Both the position numbers and the translations under genes were made by a program. Below the pieces are notes generated by a model. The model saw only the letters and a list, made by a program, of their open reading frames with translations. It ran no database searches and had not been told where the DNA came from. A DNA stretch of 64,000 bases from an uncultured Spirochaetales bacterium. GTDB taxonomy: Bacteria; Spirochaetota; Spirochaetia; Sphaerochaetales; Sphaerochaetaceae. Positions within the stretch are counted from its first letter, which is position 1, and each line of letters begins with the position of its first letter. The stretch covers positions 50,283-114,282 of the forward strand of contig CASDPA010000005.1 in NCBI GenBank assembly GCA_949282255.1. Direction: 5' to 3'. Positions 42,679 to 51,838 of this stretch are shown in pieces.

Positions 42679-44838
42679 ATGCTGGTCATATTGGCTCTTG
42701 CGGTTTCTTTCTCCCTTTTGCTTGCCCTGATCAACTATATTCGAATCAACAAGATGCCCGAGGGCACAAAGGAAATGTCAGAAATCTGCAGCATAATACG
42801 GCAAGGTGCGGACGAATTCTTAAAATGCGAGTTTAAGATACTTTATGCCGCAGCTGCAGGAATCTTCATCATCCTGGGTGTTTTTGTATCCCTTTCAGGT
42901 GCCGTTTGCTTTCTCATTGGTGCATCCATGAGCGCTCTGGCCGGCCTGGTGGGAATGAAAAGCGCAACTTTGTCGAATGTCAGAGTCACAGACGAGGCAC
43001 GCAGATCTGGAGACATCGGAAAAACCGTTAAAGTGGCATTGACAGGAGGTTCGGTCATGGGGCTTTCCGTTGCAGGGTTCGCACTCTTGGGACTATTCAT
43101 GGTCTATGTCGTATTCGGCATCATCATGGGACAGCTGAAGCAGGAGGCAGTACAATTTCACAGCAATTTCCTAATGATAGCAGACATACCATTTACGTTG
43201 AGCGTATCCTGCTATGCCCTCGGATGCTCAGTGATTGCGATGATCAACCGTGTAGGAGGTGGCATATACACCAAAGCGGCCGACATGGGGGCTGACCTGG
43301 TTGGGAAAAGCGAATACAACATACCGGAAGACGATTCCAGAAACCCCGCAACCATAGCGGATAATGTCGGAGATAATGTAGGAGATGTGGCAGGACTGGG
43401 AAGCGATCTGCTTGAAAGCTATGTAGGAGCAATCACCTCTGGCATGATTCTCGCAATCTACACCTATTACAGCAGGCTGAACACAGTCGATCCGATAGGA
43501 TACGAAACGCTTCTTGCCCTGGTGGGTTATCCACTTCTTTTTACTTCGGCAGGGCTGTTGAGCTGCACTGCCGCACTCTTCATTTTCAATCTGCATAAAG
43601 CGGGCAAGGACGTAAAAAAGAATCTGGATGGCACAACATACATGGCGGCAGGGTTGACAGTGGCATCAACGTTGGTACTCACATTTGCATACTTTCCAAA
43701 TGAAAGCTCCTATACAGGTCTTGATTTCAAAATAGCAGGCATGAGCCCATGGCTATGCGCAGTCATGGGAATACTTTCGGGAATATTGATAGGTCAGGTT
43801 GCAGACTATTATACATCATACAGCCACAAGCCGGCGCTGTCCGTTGCAAAAGCAAGCTGCGAAGGCCCTGCCCTGACAATAACAAAGGGCATGGCATTAG
43901 GAATGAGCAGCGTGCTGATTCCAGTCATGCTTCTAGGACTATGCATAATCGCTTCCTATTACACAGCAGGGCTGTACGGCGTGGGAATGGCAGCCATGGG
44001 CATGCTCAGCTTTGTAGCTGTCACCGTATCGGTCGACACCTACGGTCCAATTTCCGACAACGCAGGAGGGATTGCCGAGATGTGCAACATGAAAAAGGAA
44101 GTCAGAAAGATAACCGATAGCCTCGACGCCGTTGGAAACACCACTGCGGCAATCGGTAAGGGCTTTGCGATAGGCAGCGCCGCCTTTGCCGCCCTGTCAT
44201 TGTTTGCAAGTTATCTATATGCCTTGAATGGACAGGAAAGCTCTTCTGGGATCACCCTGGTGCTCAACATACTTGCTCCACTCACATTATCCGGTGCTCT
44301 GGTCGGAGGGGCGGTGCCGTATCTGTTCAGCGGGATGCTGATAGAATCCGTTGCAAAGACGGCAGGAACAATGGTTGGGGAAATCAGGAGGCAGTTTGAA
44401 CAGGATCCCCTTATTCTTCAAGGAAAAAAGAAACCGGATTACAACCGGTGCATAAGCATCAGCAGCAAGGGGGCGCTCAAGGAGATGAAGAAGCCTGCGT
44501 TCATAGCAGTTGTCTCTCCTCTTGCAGCGGGATTCATCTTTGGCCCCTCATTCGTCGGAGGACTTTTGATCGGAACCACAGTAAGTTCGATAATGCTTGC
44601 CATATTCACCGCAAACAGCGGAGGAGCTTGGGACAATGCTAAAAAACATATCGAAAATGGAAACTACGGAGGAAAGGGTTCATCGGCACACAATGCGTCG
44701 ATAATTGGAGACACAATCGGAGATCCGCTGAAGGATACTGTGGGCCCCAGTCTCGACATACTTATAAAGATAATGAGCGTAGTGGCCCTGATAACTGTAA
44801 GCATTTTCAGCAAATATAATATTGCGGCACTGTTTTGA
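42679..44838 (+). CDS. hppA: Membrane-bound ion-translocating pyrophosphatase
   Basis: 719-residue integral membrane pump with about 16 helices that couples pyrophosphate hydrolysis to H+ or Na+ export. The substrate site (GADLVGKSEYNIPEDDSRNP, DNVGDNVGDVAGLGSDL) and the C-terminal NTKK-like block (GGAWDNAKKHIENG) are intact. GNTTAAIGKGFAIGSAA has alanine at the position that marks the K+-dependent class; lysine there would mean K+-independent. AGGAGG lies 5 nt before the ATG at 42679. H+ versus Na+ cannot be decided from this reading. Confidence 0.95.
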   Translation: MLVILALAVSFSLLLALINYIRINKMPEGTKEMSEICSIIRQGADEFLKCEFKILYAAAAGIFIILGVFVSLSGAVCFLIGASMSALAGLVGMKSATLSNVRVTDEARRSGDIGKTVKVALTGGSVMGLSVAGFALLGLFMVYVVFGIIMGQLKQEAVQFHSNFLMIADIPFTLSVSCYALGCSVIAMINRVGGGIYTKAADMGADLVGKSEYNIPEDDSRNPATIADNVGDNVGDVAGLGSDLLESYVGAITSGMILAIYTYYSRLNTVDPIGYETLLALVGYPLLFTSAGLLSCTAALFIFNLHKAGKDVKKNLDGTTYMAAGLTVASTLVLTFAYFPNESSYTGLDFKIAGMSPWLCAVMGILSGILIGQVADYYTSYSHKPALSVAKASCEGPALTITKGMALGMSSVLIPVMLLGLCIIASYYTAGLYGVGMAAMGMLSFVAVTVSVDTYGPISDNAGGIAEMCNMKKEVRKITDSLDAVGNTTAAIGKGFAIGSAAFAALSLFASYLYALNGQESSSGITLVLNILAPLTLSGALVGGAVPYLFSGMLIESVAKTAGTMVGEIRRQFEQDPLILQGKKKPDYNRCISISSKGALKEMKKPAFIAVVSPLAAGFIFGPSFVGGLLIGTTVSSIMLAIFTANSGGAWDNAKKHIENGNYGGKGSSAHNASIIGDTIGDPLKDTVGPSLDILIKIMSVVALITVSIFSKYNIAALF

Positions 44839-44957
44839 AGAAACGATAACCATAGGCCATGGTAAATCACATCTTTCATGGTTAGTATTCACCATAAAGG
44901 TTCAAATGATCATTTTTCGCTCTTTGACCTCTTTTGTTGTCTTGCTATGATTTTCGC

Positions 44958-45614
44958 ATGAACTGGCTGGAAAAACATATCACACTTGTATCGTACAACG
45001 ATCCGAAAGATGAGCGCCTCAATGCATGGACGCATTTTTTCGGAGCAGGACTCTCTTTTGCGGGACTATTTTATATACTCATTAACCTTTCTTCCTACAG
45101 TACTGTACAGGTAAAGGTGGGACTCGTCATATTCGCATTGTCGAATATCTTATTGTATATGGCCTCGGGATGCTATCATCAGCTCAAGCCGGGCAATCTG
45201 AAGCGCATAGCCAGGATTTTGGACCACAGCAACATTTACATACTGATTTCCGGAACATACACCCCTATCCTGCTGTTCATAAACAACAGGACATCCGATA
45301 TGGTGGCCATCATCTTATGGACAATAACTGTAGCCGGAATAGTTTTCACGCTGATATTCTGGCAACGGCTGAGAGTGTTGCATGTCGCACTTTATGTGTT
45401 CATGGGATGGATATGCATTCTTTTTTGGAATGATATAATCCCCTATGTACCGCATGGCATGATAAAATTCTTGGCACTCGGAGGCATAACCTATACGCTC
45501 GGCATAATCTTCTACGGAATAAAAAGGATTCCGCATGGTCATGCCATCTGGCATGTCTTCGTTCTTGCCGGTTCGGTCTTCTTTTATATGGGCATACTGC
45601 TCTATCTGCATTAA
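44958..45614 (+). CDS. trhA: Hemolysin III / PAQR family membrane protein
   Basis: 218-residue protein with seven hydrophobic helices and the metal-site pattern of the family: SGCYHQLKPG, RILDHSNIYILISGTYTP and GHAIWHVFVLAG. Bacterial members (TrhA, YqfA) affect membrane energetics and lipid balance. TTGACC (44924-44929) and TATGAT (44946-44951) are 16 nt apart, and the ATG follows 6 nt later, so the transcript is leaderless. The 3' end overlaps the next convergent gene by 4 bp. Confidence 0.88.
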   Translation: MNWLEKHITLVSYNDPKDERLNAWTHFFGAGLSFAGLFYILINLSSYSTVQVKVGLVIFALSNILLYMASGCYHQLKPGNLKRIARILDHSNIYILISGTYTPILLFINNRTSDMVAIILWTITVAGIVFTLIFWQRLRVLHVALYVFMGWICILFWNDIIPYVPHGMIKFLALGGITYTLGIIFYGIKRIPHGHAIWHVFVLAGSVFFYMGILLYLH

Positions 45615-46414
45615 CCGATTCTTTCTAAAGTGTATATCCCATCGGATCCAGGCTCCGGATTCACAAAAGCGATTGACATGAACATCCTGTCGCCTCCGAT
45701 GGAATAGTCGAGCTTGCACCTTTGCCCATCAAGGCGGAAAGAAAACGTGTTGATGCTCTCCACTTCGATTCCCGACGCCTTTGAAATCACAGTAAAAGAA
45801 AATCCATCATAATCAAGCTTTATGCGCTCCACTCTCCAAGCAGAGGGTTTGAGGATGCTTGAAGAGTTTATCATCTGCGAGCATTTCCTATATACTTCGG
45901 CCTCAGGGCTGTCAGCATCATATTTCGTCCATTGCGGAGCGGCATAGCCAAGCGGATAAAGCGGGAAAAACCTGTAGCTTTTGCCATCCCTTATGACAGG
46001 GACATTGTAGTATTGCCCATATTCTGGATCATGGACGGTTTTCACAACCATCCTCAGCTCCTTCATAAGGCCCCTGTTGTCATCCTTTGTGGAATTGACC
46101 CAGAGGTATTCACCATCCCAGCTGCCGGAAGCAGCCTCGGAAAACCAGGAGGCGATGTCATTATTCTCCTTATCACGCGCCGCAATTGCCACCTGATACT
46201 CATGATCGGCTAAAAGATCCTTTACCGTATATGACAGGCATCGGGAATCCAATCTGGCAATGAAAACCGAATCGATATAGATATCATAATAAACTGCGCC
46301 CTCCGCAGATTCCCAAGCAAGATTAATGCCATTTGGTGTAGGAGACACATCAAGAGCCGGAACAGAAACGGACAGCAGCAAGAAGGCGCCGAGCAGAACA
46401 AACAATCTTTTCAT
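45611..46414 (-). CDS. Exported protein with fibronectin type III-like domain
   Basis: 267 residues with a signal peptide (MKRLFVLLGAFLLLSVSVPA). Residues 22-105 follow the fibronectin III pattern (INLAWESAEGAVYYDIYIDS, then YTVKDLLADHEYQVAIAARD). The rest is a beta-rich domain of unknown family. It is probably periplasmic or anchored outside. TATATT (46424-46429) ends 9 nt before the ATG, again suggesting a leaderless mRNA. Confidence 0.75.
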   Translation of the reverse strand: MKRLFVLLGAFLLLSVSVPALDVSPTPNGINLAWESAEGAVYYDIYIDSVFIARLDSRCLSYTVKDLLADHEYQVAIAARDKENNDIASWFSEAASGSWDGEYLWVNSTKDDNRGLMKELRMVVKTVHDPEYGQYYNVPVIRDGKSYRFFPLYPLGYAAPQWTKYDADSPEAEVYRKCSQMINSSSILKPSAWRVERIKLDYDGFSFTVISKASGIEVESINTFSFRLDGQRCKLDYSIGGDRMFMSIAFVNPEPGSDGIYTLERIG

Positions 46415-46598
46415 ACAGAAAACAATATACCACGAAATAGAGGGAAAAAAGACGGCTATTGGACATTGCACACATTCGAATCGAAAAAAATAGTTGAAAT
46501 AATGTACTGCAAAATAATATATCCCCAGCCTTCAAAAAGCTTACTCTTTATCTAAACTACCTATAAAATTGCATTGTTTTTGCTTCTTACAGAAATTA

Positions 46599-46691
46599 TG
46601 AAATCTATATTTCACAAAGAATCAAACTACACCTAACTTCTGTATTGAATTGAAATTGCTTGTTGAGAAACCAGTGAATACATGTTAATAT
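46599..46691 (+). promoter_or_regulatory. Palindrome and promoter in the gap before the RHH-like gene
   Basis: The 336-bp gap from 46415 to 46750 has no gene. It holds a palindrome TGAAAT-CTAT-ATTTCA (46599-46614) and a promoter TTGAGA (46663-46668) with TAATAT (46686-46691), 17 nt apart, giving a leader of about 53 nt to the ATG at 46751. Confidence 0.45.
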
Positions 46692-46750
46692 TCCAATTAG
46701 GATAACGCCGCGACGAGGTGTGTTCACAATACCTTTTCAGGAGGCCTTAT

Positions 46751-47014
46751 ATGGAAGAGAAGAAGAAAAACTGGGGAGGCGCGCGGCCGGGTTCCGGCAG
46801 GCCAAGAGGGATAAAAAAACCCTATAAGAACATCACGATTGCGCTTCCTGAGCAAGCTGTCCCACGTCTGAAGGCAATTGCGAAATACCGAAATCTTTCA
46901 GTTTCCAAGCTGATTCAGAATTTCATTAATGAGAATTATCTGCAGATGGCTGAGCAGATGTTGGAAGAGGTCAAGAAAGAGGAAAAAAGGAAAAAGAAGG
47001 AAGAAAGGGAATAA
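46751..47014 (+). CDS. Small basic DNA-binding-type protein (ribbon-helix-helix-like)
   Basis: 87 residues. It opens with the Gly/Arg/Pro motif WGGARPGSGRPRG, common in small phage- and plasmid-type proteins and similar to an AT-hook. Next comes NITIALPEQAVPRLKAIAKYRNLSVSKLIQNFI, which fits a ribbon-helix-helix fold (a strand and two helices), and then a Lys/Glu helix. Likely a DNA-binding regulator. AGGAGG lies 7 nt before the ATG. A strong terminator follows. Confidence 0.72.
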   Translation: MEEKKKNWGGARPGSGRPRGIKKPYKNITIALPEQAVPRLKAIAKYRNLSVSKLIQNFINENYLQMAEQMLEEVKKEEKRKKKEERE

Positions 47015-47063
47015 GGATGAAGACAGCCGTCTTTCCACCAGGGAGAGACCATTTTCCATATAC

Positions 47064-47086
47064 GGCCGGGAAACCGGCCTTTTTTT
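47064..47086 (+). terminator. Rho-independent terminator with GAAA tetraloop
   Basis: GGCCGG (47064-47069), loop GAAA, CCGGCC (47074-47079), then seven T. The Shine-Dalgarno of the next small gene begins right after the T-run. Confidence 0.92.
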
Positions 47087-47098
47087 AGGGTGAAAAAA

Positions 47099-47317
47099 AT
47101 GTTTTTCAAAAAGGAAAAGGGAAAAATGGATTTTGACAGCAGCTTGATGGAGGCAGCGCTCCTGACAGGAATTTGTTCAGGAGAAAAGACCTTTGGCTTC
47201 ATCGACAGGAAAACAGGGAAATTCAATTCAGTCTGTCTCATAAGGAGCCAAAAAGAGCTGAATGGGTTATTGGAAAGCTACGGATTATTGGAGAAGGACG
47301 TCAAGCACATATACTGA
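47099..47317 (+). CDS. Small hypothetical protein
   Basis: 72 residues, polar, with no signal peptide, membrane segment or recognised family (core pattern GFIDRKTGKFNSVCLIRSQKEL). The ATG follows AGGGTG at 7 nt; an in-frame GTG at 47090 is an alternative. No promoter fits between the terminator and the gene, so it can only be expressed by read-through of the terminator just upstream. It ends 1 bp before the convergent phosphoesterase stop. Confidence 0.55.
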   Translation: MFFKKEKGKMDFDSSLMEAALLTGICSGEKTFGFIDRKTGKFNSVCLIRSQKELNGLLESYGLLEKDVKHIY

Positions 47318-48133
47318 TCAGATTTCAATGAGCTTCAAGGAAGACGAAAGCTGGAAAAACACATCATCGCCATGCTTTTCATCAAAAAGCCCCCACTCGC
47401 TTGAATATCCCAGGCACGGACAGATGAACCTTGTCCCATCATGGAAAGCCTCCTTGCGGAAATGGACATGCCCTGATATGGAATACTTGACACAATGGCG
47501 CATGAAAAGCTTTCCAAATTCCTTCGAACCTAAAAACGCATCAAAATAATCCCACATCCTTCCCCTGCCCCGCACGATGAAATCATCGTTTACAAGCATA
47601 TGTGTAACCGCTATGACATTTTTCCCATCAGAAAGCGAAAGGACCCTATCAAGACTGTCCAGCATCATATCCGTCCGTCCTTTATTATCACCGCTCCAGC
47701 TGTTTCTCAACTTGTCCTGCCAGGTTCTTCCACCATATGTCATCGAATCGAAATCGACATTTTCAGACTCCAAAGGAGAAAGCGTATAATCATACCATCC
47801 AGCATCCCCTACAACAGTCCAGGACCGGCCCAATGGAATGCTTTTGCCACATAAACACCTAGGATCAGATGAATACATGGAATATATCTCATCATTTCCA
47901 AGGTCCCCACAACGCCATAGATCATGGTTGCCCGGAACATAATACACAGGGATTTTTGCAGCACTTTCGAAATCCTTTATCCAGGAAATCGTCGTATGGC
48001 AGCATTCGGAAATATCGCCCGCAACCAGCAGCATATCGGCCTTGAGGGAGGCAAGCAATCTTCCAAGCGTATCAAAAACGGCATAATCCCCATTCACATC
48101 CATGTGCAGATCGGAAACAGCGGCAATTTTCAT
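47318..48133 (-). CDS. Calcineurin-like metallophosphoesterase
   Basis: 271-residue enzyme with the two-metal motifs AVSDLHMDVNGD, VAGDIS, VPGNHDLW, VTHM and SGHVH. Substrates of this group range from nucleotides to phosphoproteins. It is the last gene of the peptide-type ABC transporter operon and overlaps the ATPase gene by 4 bp, but a role in transport is not evident. Confidence 0.88.
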   Translation of the reverse strand: MKIAAVSDLHMDVNGDYAVFDTLGRLLASLKADMLLVAGDISECCHTTISWIKDFESAAKIPVYYVPGNHDLWRCGDLGNDEIYSMYSSDPRCLCGKSIPLGRSWTVVGDAGWYDYTLSPLESENVDFDSMTYGGRTWQDKLRNSWSGDNKGRTDMMLDSLDRVLSLSDGKNVIAVTHMLVNDDFIVRGRGRMWDYFDAFLGSKEFGKLFMRHCVKYSISGHVHFRKEAFHDGTRFICPCLGYSSEWGLFDEKHGDDVFFQLSSSLKLIEI

Positions 48134-50079
48134 ACAAGTTCCTTTTTAAGATGGCAGGCACAGAATCTTCCATCATCCATCTTTTCAAGAGAAGGCCTAT
48201 TGCTGCCGCATTGCGCACAAGCATATTTGCACCGGGTATGGAACGCACAGCCTTCAGGTGGGGACACGGGAGAAGGGACCTCCCCTTCCAAGATCATCCT
48301 TTTTGAACCGGAAGAGGCGGAAAACAAGGCTTTTGTATATGGGTGGACAGGCCTTGAGGCTATGAGTTCAGCATCCCCTATCTCCACGATCCGCCCAAGA
48401 TACATCACGGCAATACGGTCAGACATGTAGGACACCACGCTCAAATCATGGGAAATGAAAAGATACGTCAGGCCCCTGTCCCTGCCGAGCTTCAGCAGCA
48501 AAGCAAGTATCTGAGCCTGTACCGAGACATCCAGTGCAGAAACAGGCTCATCCAGAACGACGAATTCCGGCTCTGCAATCAGGGCAAGGGCTATTGCAAC
48601 CCTCTGCCGCTGTCCCCCTGAAAGAGAAGACGGAGAGCAAGAGCTGAAAGAAGCGTCCAGGCCGACATCCTCAAGCATCGCCAGCACCCTCTTTTTCCGC
48701 TCCTTTCCATCCATCGATGGGAAATGTATCTTAAGAGGCTCTTCCAAAAGCCAGCCTATTCTCTTTTTAGGACTGATGGAGCCATAAGGATCCTGGAACA
48801 CCATCTGTATCTTCTTCCGATAGGGTTTGAAACAGGATCCGGAAAGAGAAGAGATATCAGCACCACGATACATCACTTTCCCTCCGTCAGGGGATAAAAG
48901 ACGAACAAGAAGATTTCCTGTTGTCGATTTTCCGCATCCGGATTCACCTACAAGCCCCAGCGTCTCTCCCTTGCGGATATCGAAAGAAACATCATCGACG
49001 GCCGTAATGCGGTTCCGCCCGACCTTGAACGTTTTTTTCAATCCGCACACCTCCAAAAGCGCCTTGTGGGCTATGCCCTGCTTGATAAGGGGGGTAAACC
49101 CGTTATGGGAAATGGGAACCATCAGCTCTTCAGCTTTCCTAAGACAGGTTATCTTCCTGTTTCCCGTAACGTAGGTATTAGGTTTGAGCAGGAAACAGGC
49201 TTCATAGGCCCTTGGACATCTTGGAGCAAAAGGACAGCCCTTTGCAACCCTTTCCTCCAGGCTGGGAAGCGCACCGCTTATTGGCACAAGAGGCCGTCCA
49301 CGCGAGGGAATCGCATCCAAAAGGGCCCGGGTATATGGATGGAGAGGGCACCCGAGCACCTGGTCCGCATCCCCGCTCTCCACGATAATGCCGGAATACA
49401 TCACATGAACCATGCTGCAGATATCCCTTATCACGGAAAGATCATGGGAAATCAGGAGTATTGCGGTGTTGTTTTCCCTGCTCATTCTCCTCATGATATC
49501 CATGATCTGCGCCTCTACCGTAACATCGAGTGCGGTGGTGGGTTCATCAGCTATTATCAGCTCCGGATCGTTTATGAAAGCCATTGCGATCATGATACGT
49601 TGCCGCTGTCCGCCTGAAAGCTGATGGGGATAACACGAATAGATCCGCTCTGCATCCGCCAAGCCCACTTTAGCCATCATTTCCAAAACGCGGGAATATG
49701 CCTGCTTTTTTGAAACATCCTGATGAAGGCATAGAGCCTCGCTTATCTGCTTTCCCACCTTCATCAGCGGATTTAATGCGCTCATAGGCTCTTGGAAGAT
49801 CATCGACACCCGCTTGCCGCGTATTTTCAAAAAAGCCTTGCTCTCCATGCCTACAAATTCCAGTCCATCAAAACGGAGGGACCCCGTTTCCTCGGCATTT
49901 GCATTCCCCAGCCCAATCAACGAAAGGGCGGAAATGGTTTTGCCACAGCCTGATTCGCCAACAAGTGCGGCAATCTCACCTCTTTTCATCGTGAAGCTTA
50001 TATCGCTGACAGCAGGAAGGGATTTTCCATTCTCATGTATTGTGATCGAAAAGGATGAAAAATCAACAAGATCCGTCAT
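48130..50079 (-). CDS. Fused DppD-DppF-type ATPase of a peptide ABC importer
   Basis: 649-residue protein with two complete ABC ATPase domains in tandem, which are separate genes (DppD and DppF, or OppD and OppF) in most systems. Domain 1: Walker A GESGCGKT, LSGGQRQR, Walker B LIIADEPTTALD, and the C-terminal oligopeptide signature CPFAPRCPRAYEAC, with cysteines that may bind an iron-sulfur cluster. Domain 2: GESGCGKST, LSGGQRQR, FVVLDEPVSALD and CAFHTRCKYAC. AGGAGG lies 7 nt before the ATG at 50079, which overlaps the permease stop by 4 bp. Confidence 0.93.
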   Translation of the reverse strand: MTDLVDFSSFSITIHENGKSLPAVSDISFTMKRGEIAALVGESGCGKTISALSLIGLGNANAEETGSLRFDGLEFVGMESKAFLKIRGKRVSMIFQEPMSALNPLMKVGKQISEALCLHQDVSKKQAYSRVLEMMAKVGLADAERIYSCYPHQLSGGQRQRIMIAMAFINDPELIIADEPTTALDVTVEAQIMDIMRRMSRENNTAILLISHDLSVIRDICSMVHVMYSGIIVESGDADQVLGCPLHPYTRALLDAIPSRGRPLVPISGALPSLEERVAKGCPFAPRCPRAYEACFLLKPNTYVTGNRKITCLRKAEELMVPISHNGFTPLIKQGIAHKALLEVCGLKKTFKVGRNRITAVDDVSFDIRKGETLGLVGESGCGKSTTGNLLVRLLSPDGGKVMYRGADISSLSGSCFKPYRKKIQMVFQDPYGSISPKKRIGWLLEEPLKIHFPSMDGKERKKRVLAMLEDVGLDASFSSCSPSSLSGGQRQRVAIALALIAEPEFVVLDEPVSALDVSVQAQILALLLKLGRDRGLTYLFISHDLSVVSYMSDRIAVMYLGRIVEIGDAELIASRPVHPYTKALFSASSGSKRMILEGEVPSPVSPPEGCAFHTRCKYACAQCGSNRPSLEKMDDGRFCACHLKKELV

Positions 50080-50879
50080 GACGACACCTCCTGTATGCCA
50101 TCGCCGACAAGATTGAACCCCATCACCATGAGTGTTATCACGATTGCAGGAATGAAGATGTACCAAGGTGCGATGAAGATATAATCCTGGGCCTCTGAAA
50201 GCATGGTGCCCAGACTTGGAGTCGGAGGCTGCACCCCCAATCCGAGATAAGACAGCCCGGACTCGGACATCACTGCAGATGCAAAAGAGAGGCTTGCAGT
50301 TGCAACAAGCTCAGCTCTTAAAAGCGGAAGGATGTGAAAAAACATTATCCTCAGATTGCCGTTTCCACGTACACGTTCAGCTTTGACGAACTCTGATTCC
50401 CGATATTTTATGAAACCGGATCTGGTTATTCTCGTAAACCTGGGAATCGACATCACAGCAAGTGCGATTACAGTATTGCCGACACCGTTGCCGAAAACGG
50501 CAATGAGCATCATCGCCACCAATATACCGGGAAACGCCATCTGCGCATCGATCACCTTCATCACAACTTCGTCCAACAATCCTTTGTAATAGCCGGAAAA
50601 TGCGCCGAGAAGGATTCCAAAAGACAGCCCTATTACAACAACCAGCAATCCAATGGAAAACGAAGTCTGCAAACCCTTCATAATCCTGGAAAGGATATCG
50701 CGTCCGAACTGGTCCGTTCCCAAAAGATGGGAAGACGACGGGACTGCAAGCTTGTTGGATATCTCGATCGCACTGGTATCATAGGGTATGTAAAAAATGC
50801 TTGTCAAAAGAACAAGCAGCAAAACGGACAGAATGACGAGGCCGAAAAGGAAGCTTCCGTTTTTTAAATATCTTTTCAT
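50076..50879 (-). CDS. Peptide-type ABC importer permease (DppC-like)
   Basis: 267-residue inner-membrane permease. An N-terminal helix, the LLGTDQFGRDILSRIMKG motif of OppC/DppC proteins, five further helices and the ATPase-docking EAA loop (EFVKAERVRGNGNLRIMFFHILP) are present. It forms the translocation pore with the DppB-like protein. It lies 1 bp after the dppB-like gene and overlaps the ATPase gene. Di-/oligopeptides or nickel are possible substrates. Confidence 0.93.
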   Translation of the reverse strand: MKRYLKNGSFLFGLVILSVLLLVLLTSIFYIPYDTSAIEISNKLAVPSSSHLLGTDQFGRDILSRIMKGLQTSFSIGLLVVVIGLSFGILLGAFSGYYKGLLDEVVMKVIDAQMAFPGILVAMMLIAVFGNGVGNTVIALAVMSIPRFTRITRSGFIKYRESEFVKAERVRGNGNLRIMFFHILPLLRAELVATASLSFASAVMSESGLSYLGLGVQPPTPSLGTMLSEAQDYIFIAPWYIFIPAIVITLMVMGFNLVGDGIQEVSS

Positions 50880-50880
50880 A

Positions 50881-51825
50881 TCAGCTTCCTCTCCTTATCC
50901 TAGGATCTATAACTGAGTAAACCATGTCCACCAGAAAATTGATGACAACAACTATGGCAGCAAGATATACGACCAGGGCCTGTATGAGCGGAAGGTCGCG
51001 GGTGTTTATCGACACTGAAATCAAACGGCCGATACCGGGAAGAGAAAAGACATTCTCGACTATGATGGATCCACCAAGGATATCGGCGGCAATCATTCCA
51101 AGGATGGTGATTACCGGGATGAGGGAATTCCTGAGCACATGGGAATACATTATCCTAGCATCCCCCGCCCCCTTGCTTCTTGCCGTACGGACATAATCCT
51201 TCCCCATCTCCTTTGTGATGGACACCTTGACATATCTTATCAACACAGAAGAAGTGCCTATTGCGATCGAAAGCGATGGGAGTATCAGCGACCTGAGCCA
51301 TGGGATGATCCCTTCTGAAATTGGGGTGTATCCTATGGAAGGAAGAAGATTCAAGCGTACTGAGAATATGTTTATAAGGAAAACACCCAAGCAGAACGAA
51401 GGAATTGAAAGCCCCAGCTGGGTTACCATGGAAAATGCAATGGTCTTTTTTTTCGTACTGAAACGGGCAAGCAGCACACCGATTGGAATTCCGATAAAAA
51501 CAGTAAGAAGAAGAGCAAGGAAAGCAAGCGAAGCAGTTGTGCCGACACTTGCAGAAAGAAGTTCAGAGACGGGCATCTGGTACCTTAAGGATATGCCAAG
51601 ATCTCCTGTCAAGGCACCCTTCAGCCAGTCGGCATACCGCTCGACAATCGGCTTGTCCAGATTGAGGCGCTCCCTCATGGCTTGTCTCTCAAACTCATCA
51701 GCCTCTATTCCCAAAATAACATCCACCGGATCTCCAGGCAGGATCTGGAAAACCAAAAAAGCCAGCAGGGAAACAAGGATGAGCGTGATCACCAGGCCCG
51801 ATGCCTTGGTCAGATAATATCCCAT
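50881..51825 (-). CDS. Peptide-type ABC importer permease (DppB-like)
   Basis: 314-residue inner-membrane permease. FQILPGDPVDVILG, LNLDKPIVERYADWL and the EAA loop (YVRTARSKGAGDARIMYSHVLRNSLIP) match OppB/DppB. GGAGG lies 4 nt before the ATG at 51825. It follows the receptor gene by 13 bp. Confidence 0.93.
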   Translation of the reverse strand: MGYYLTKASGLVITLILVSLLAFLVFQILPGDPVDVILGIEADEFERQAMRERLNLDKPIVERYADWLKGALTGDLGISLRYQMPVSELLSASVGTTASLAFLALLLTVFIGIPIGVLLARFSTKKKTIAFSMVTQLGLSIPSFCLGVFLINIFSVRLNLLPSIGYTPISEGIIPWLRSLILPSLSIAIGTSSVLIRYVKVSITKEMGKDYVRTARSKGAGDARIMYSHVLRNSLIPVITILGMIAADILGGSIIVENVFSLPGIGRLISVSINTRDLPLIQALVVYLAAIVVVINFLVDMVYSVIDPRIRRGS

Positions 51826-51838
51826 CTTTCCTCCGTCA

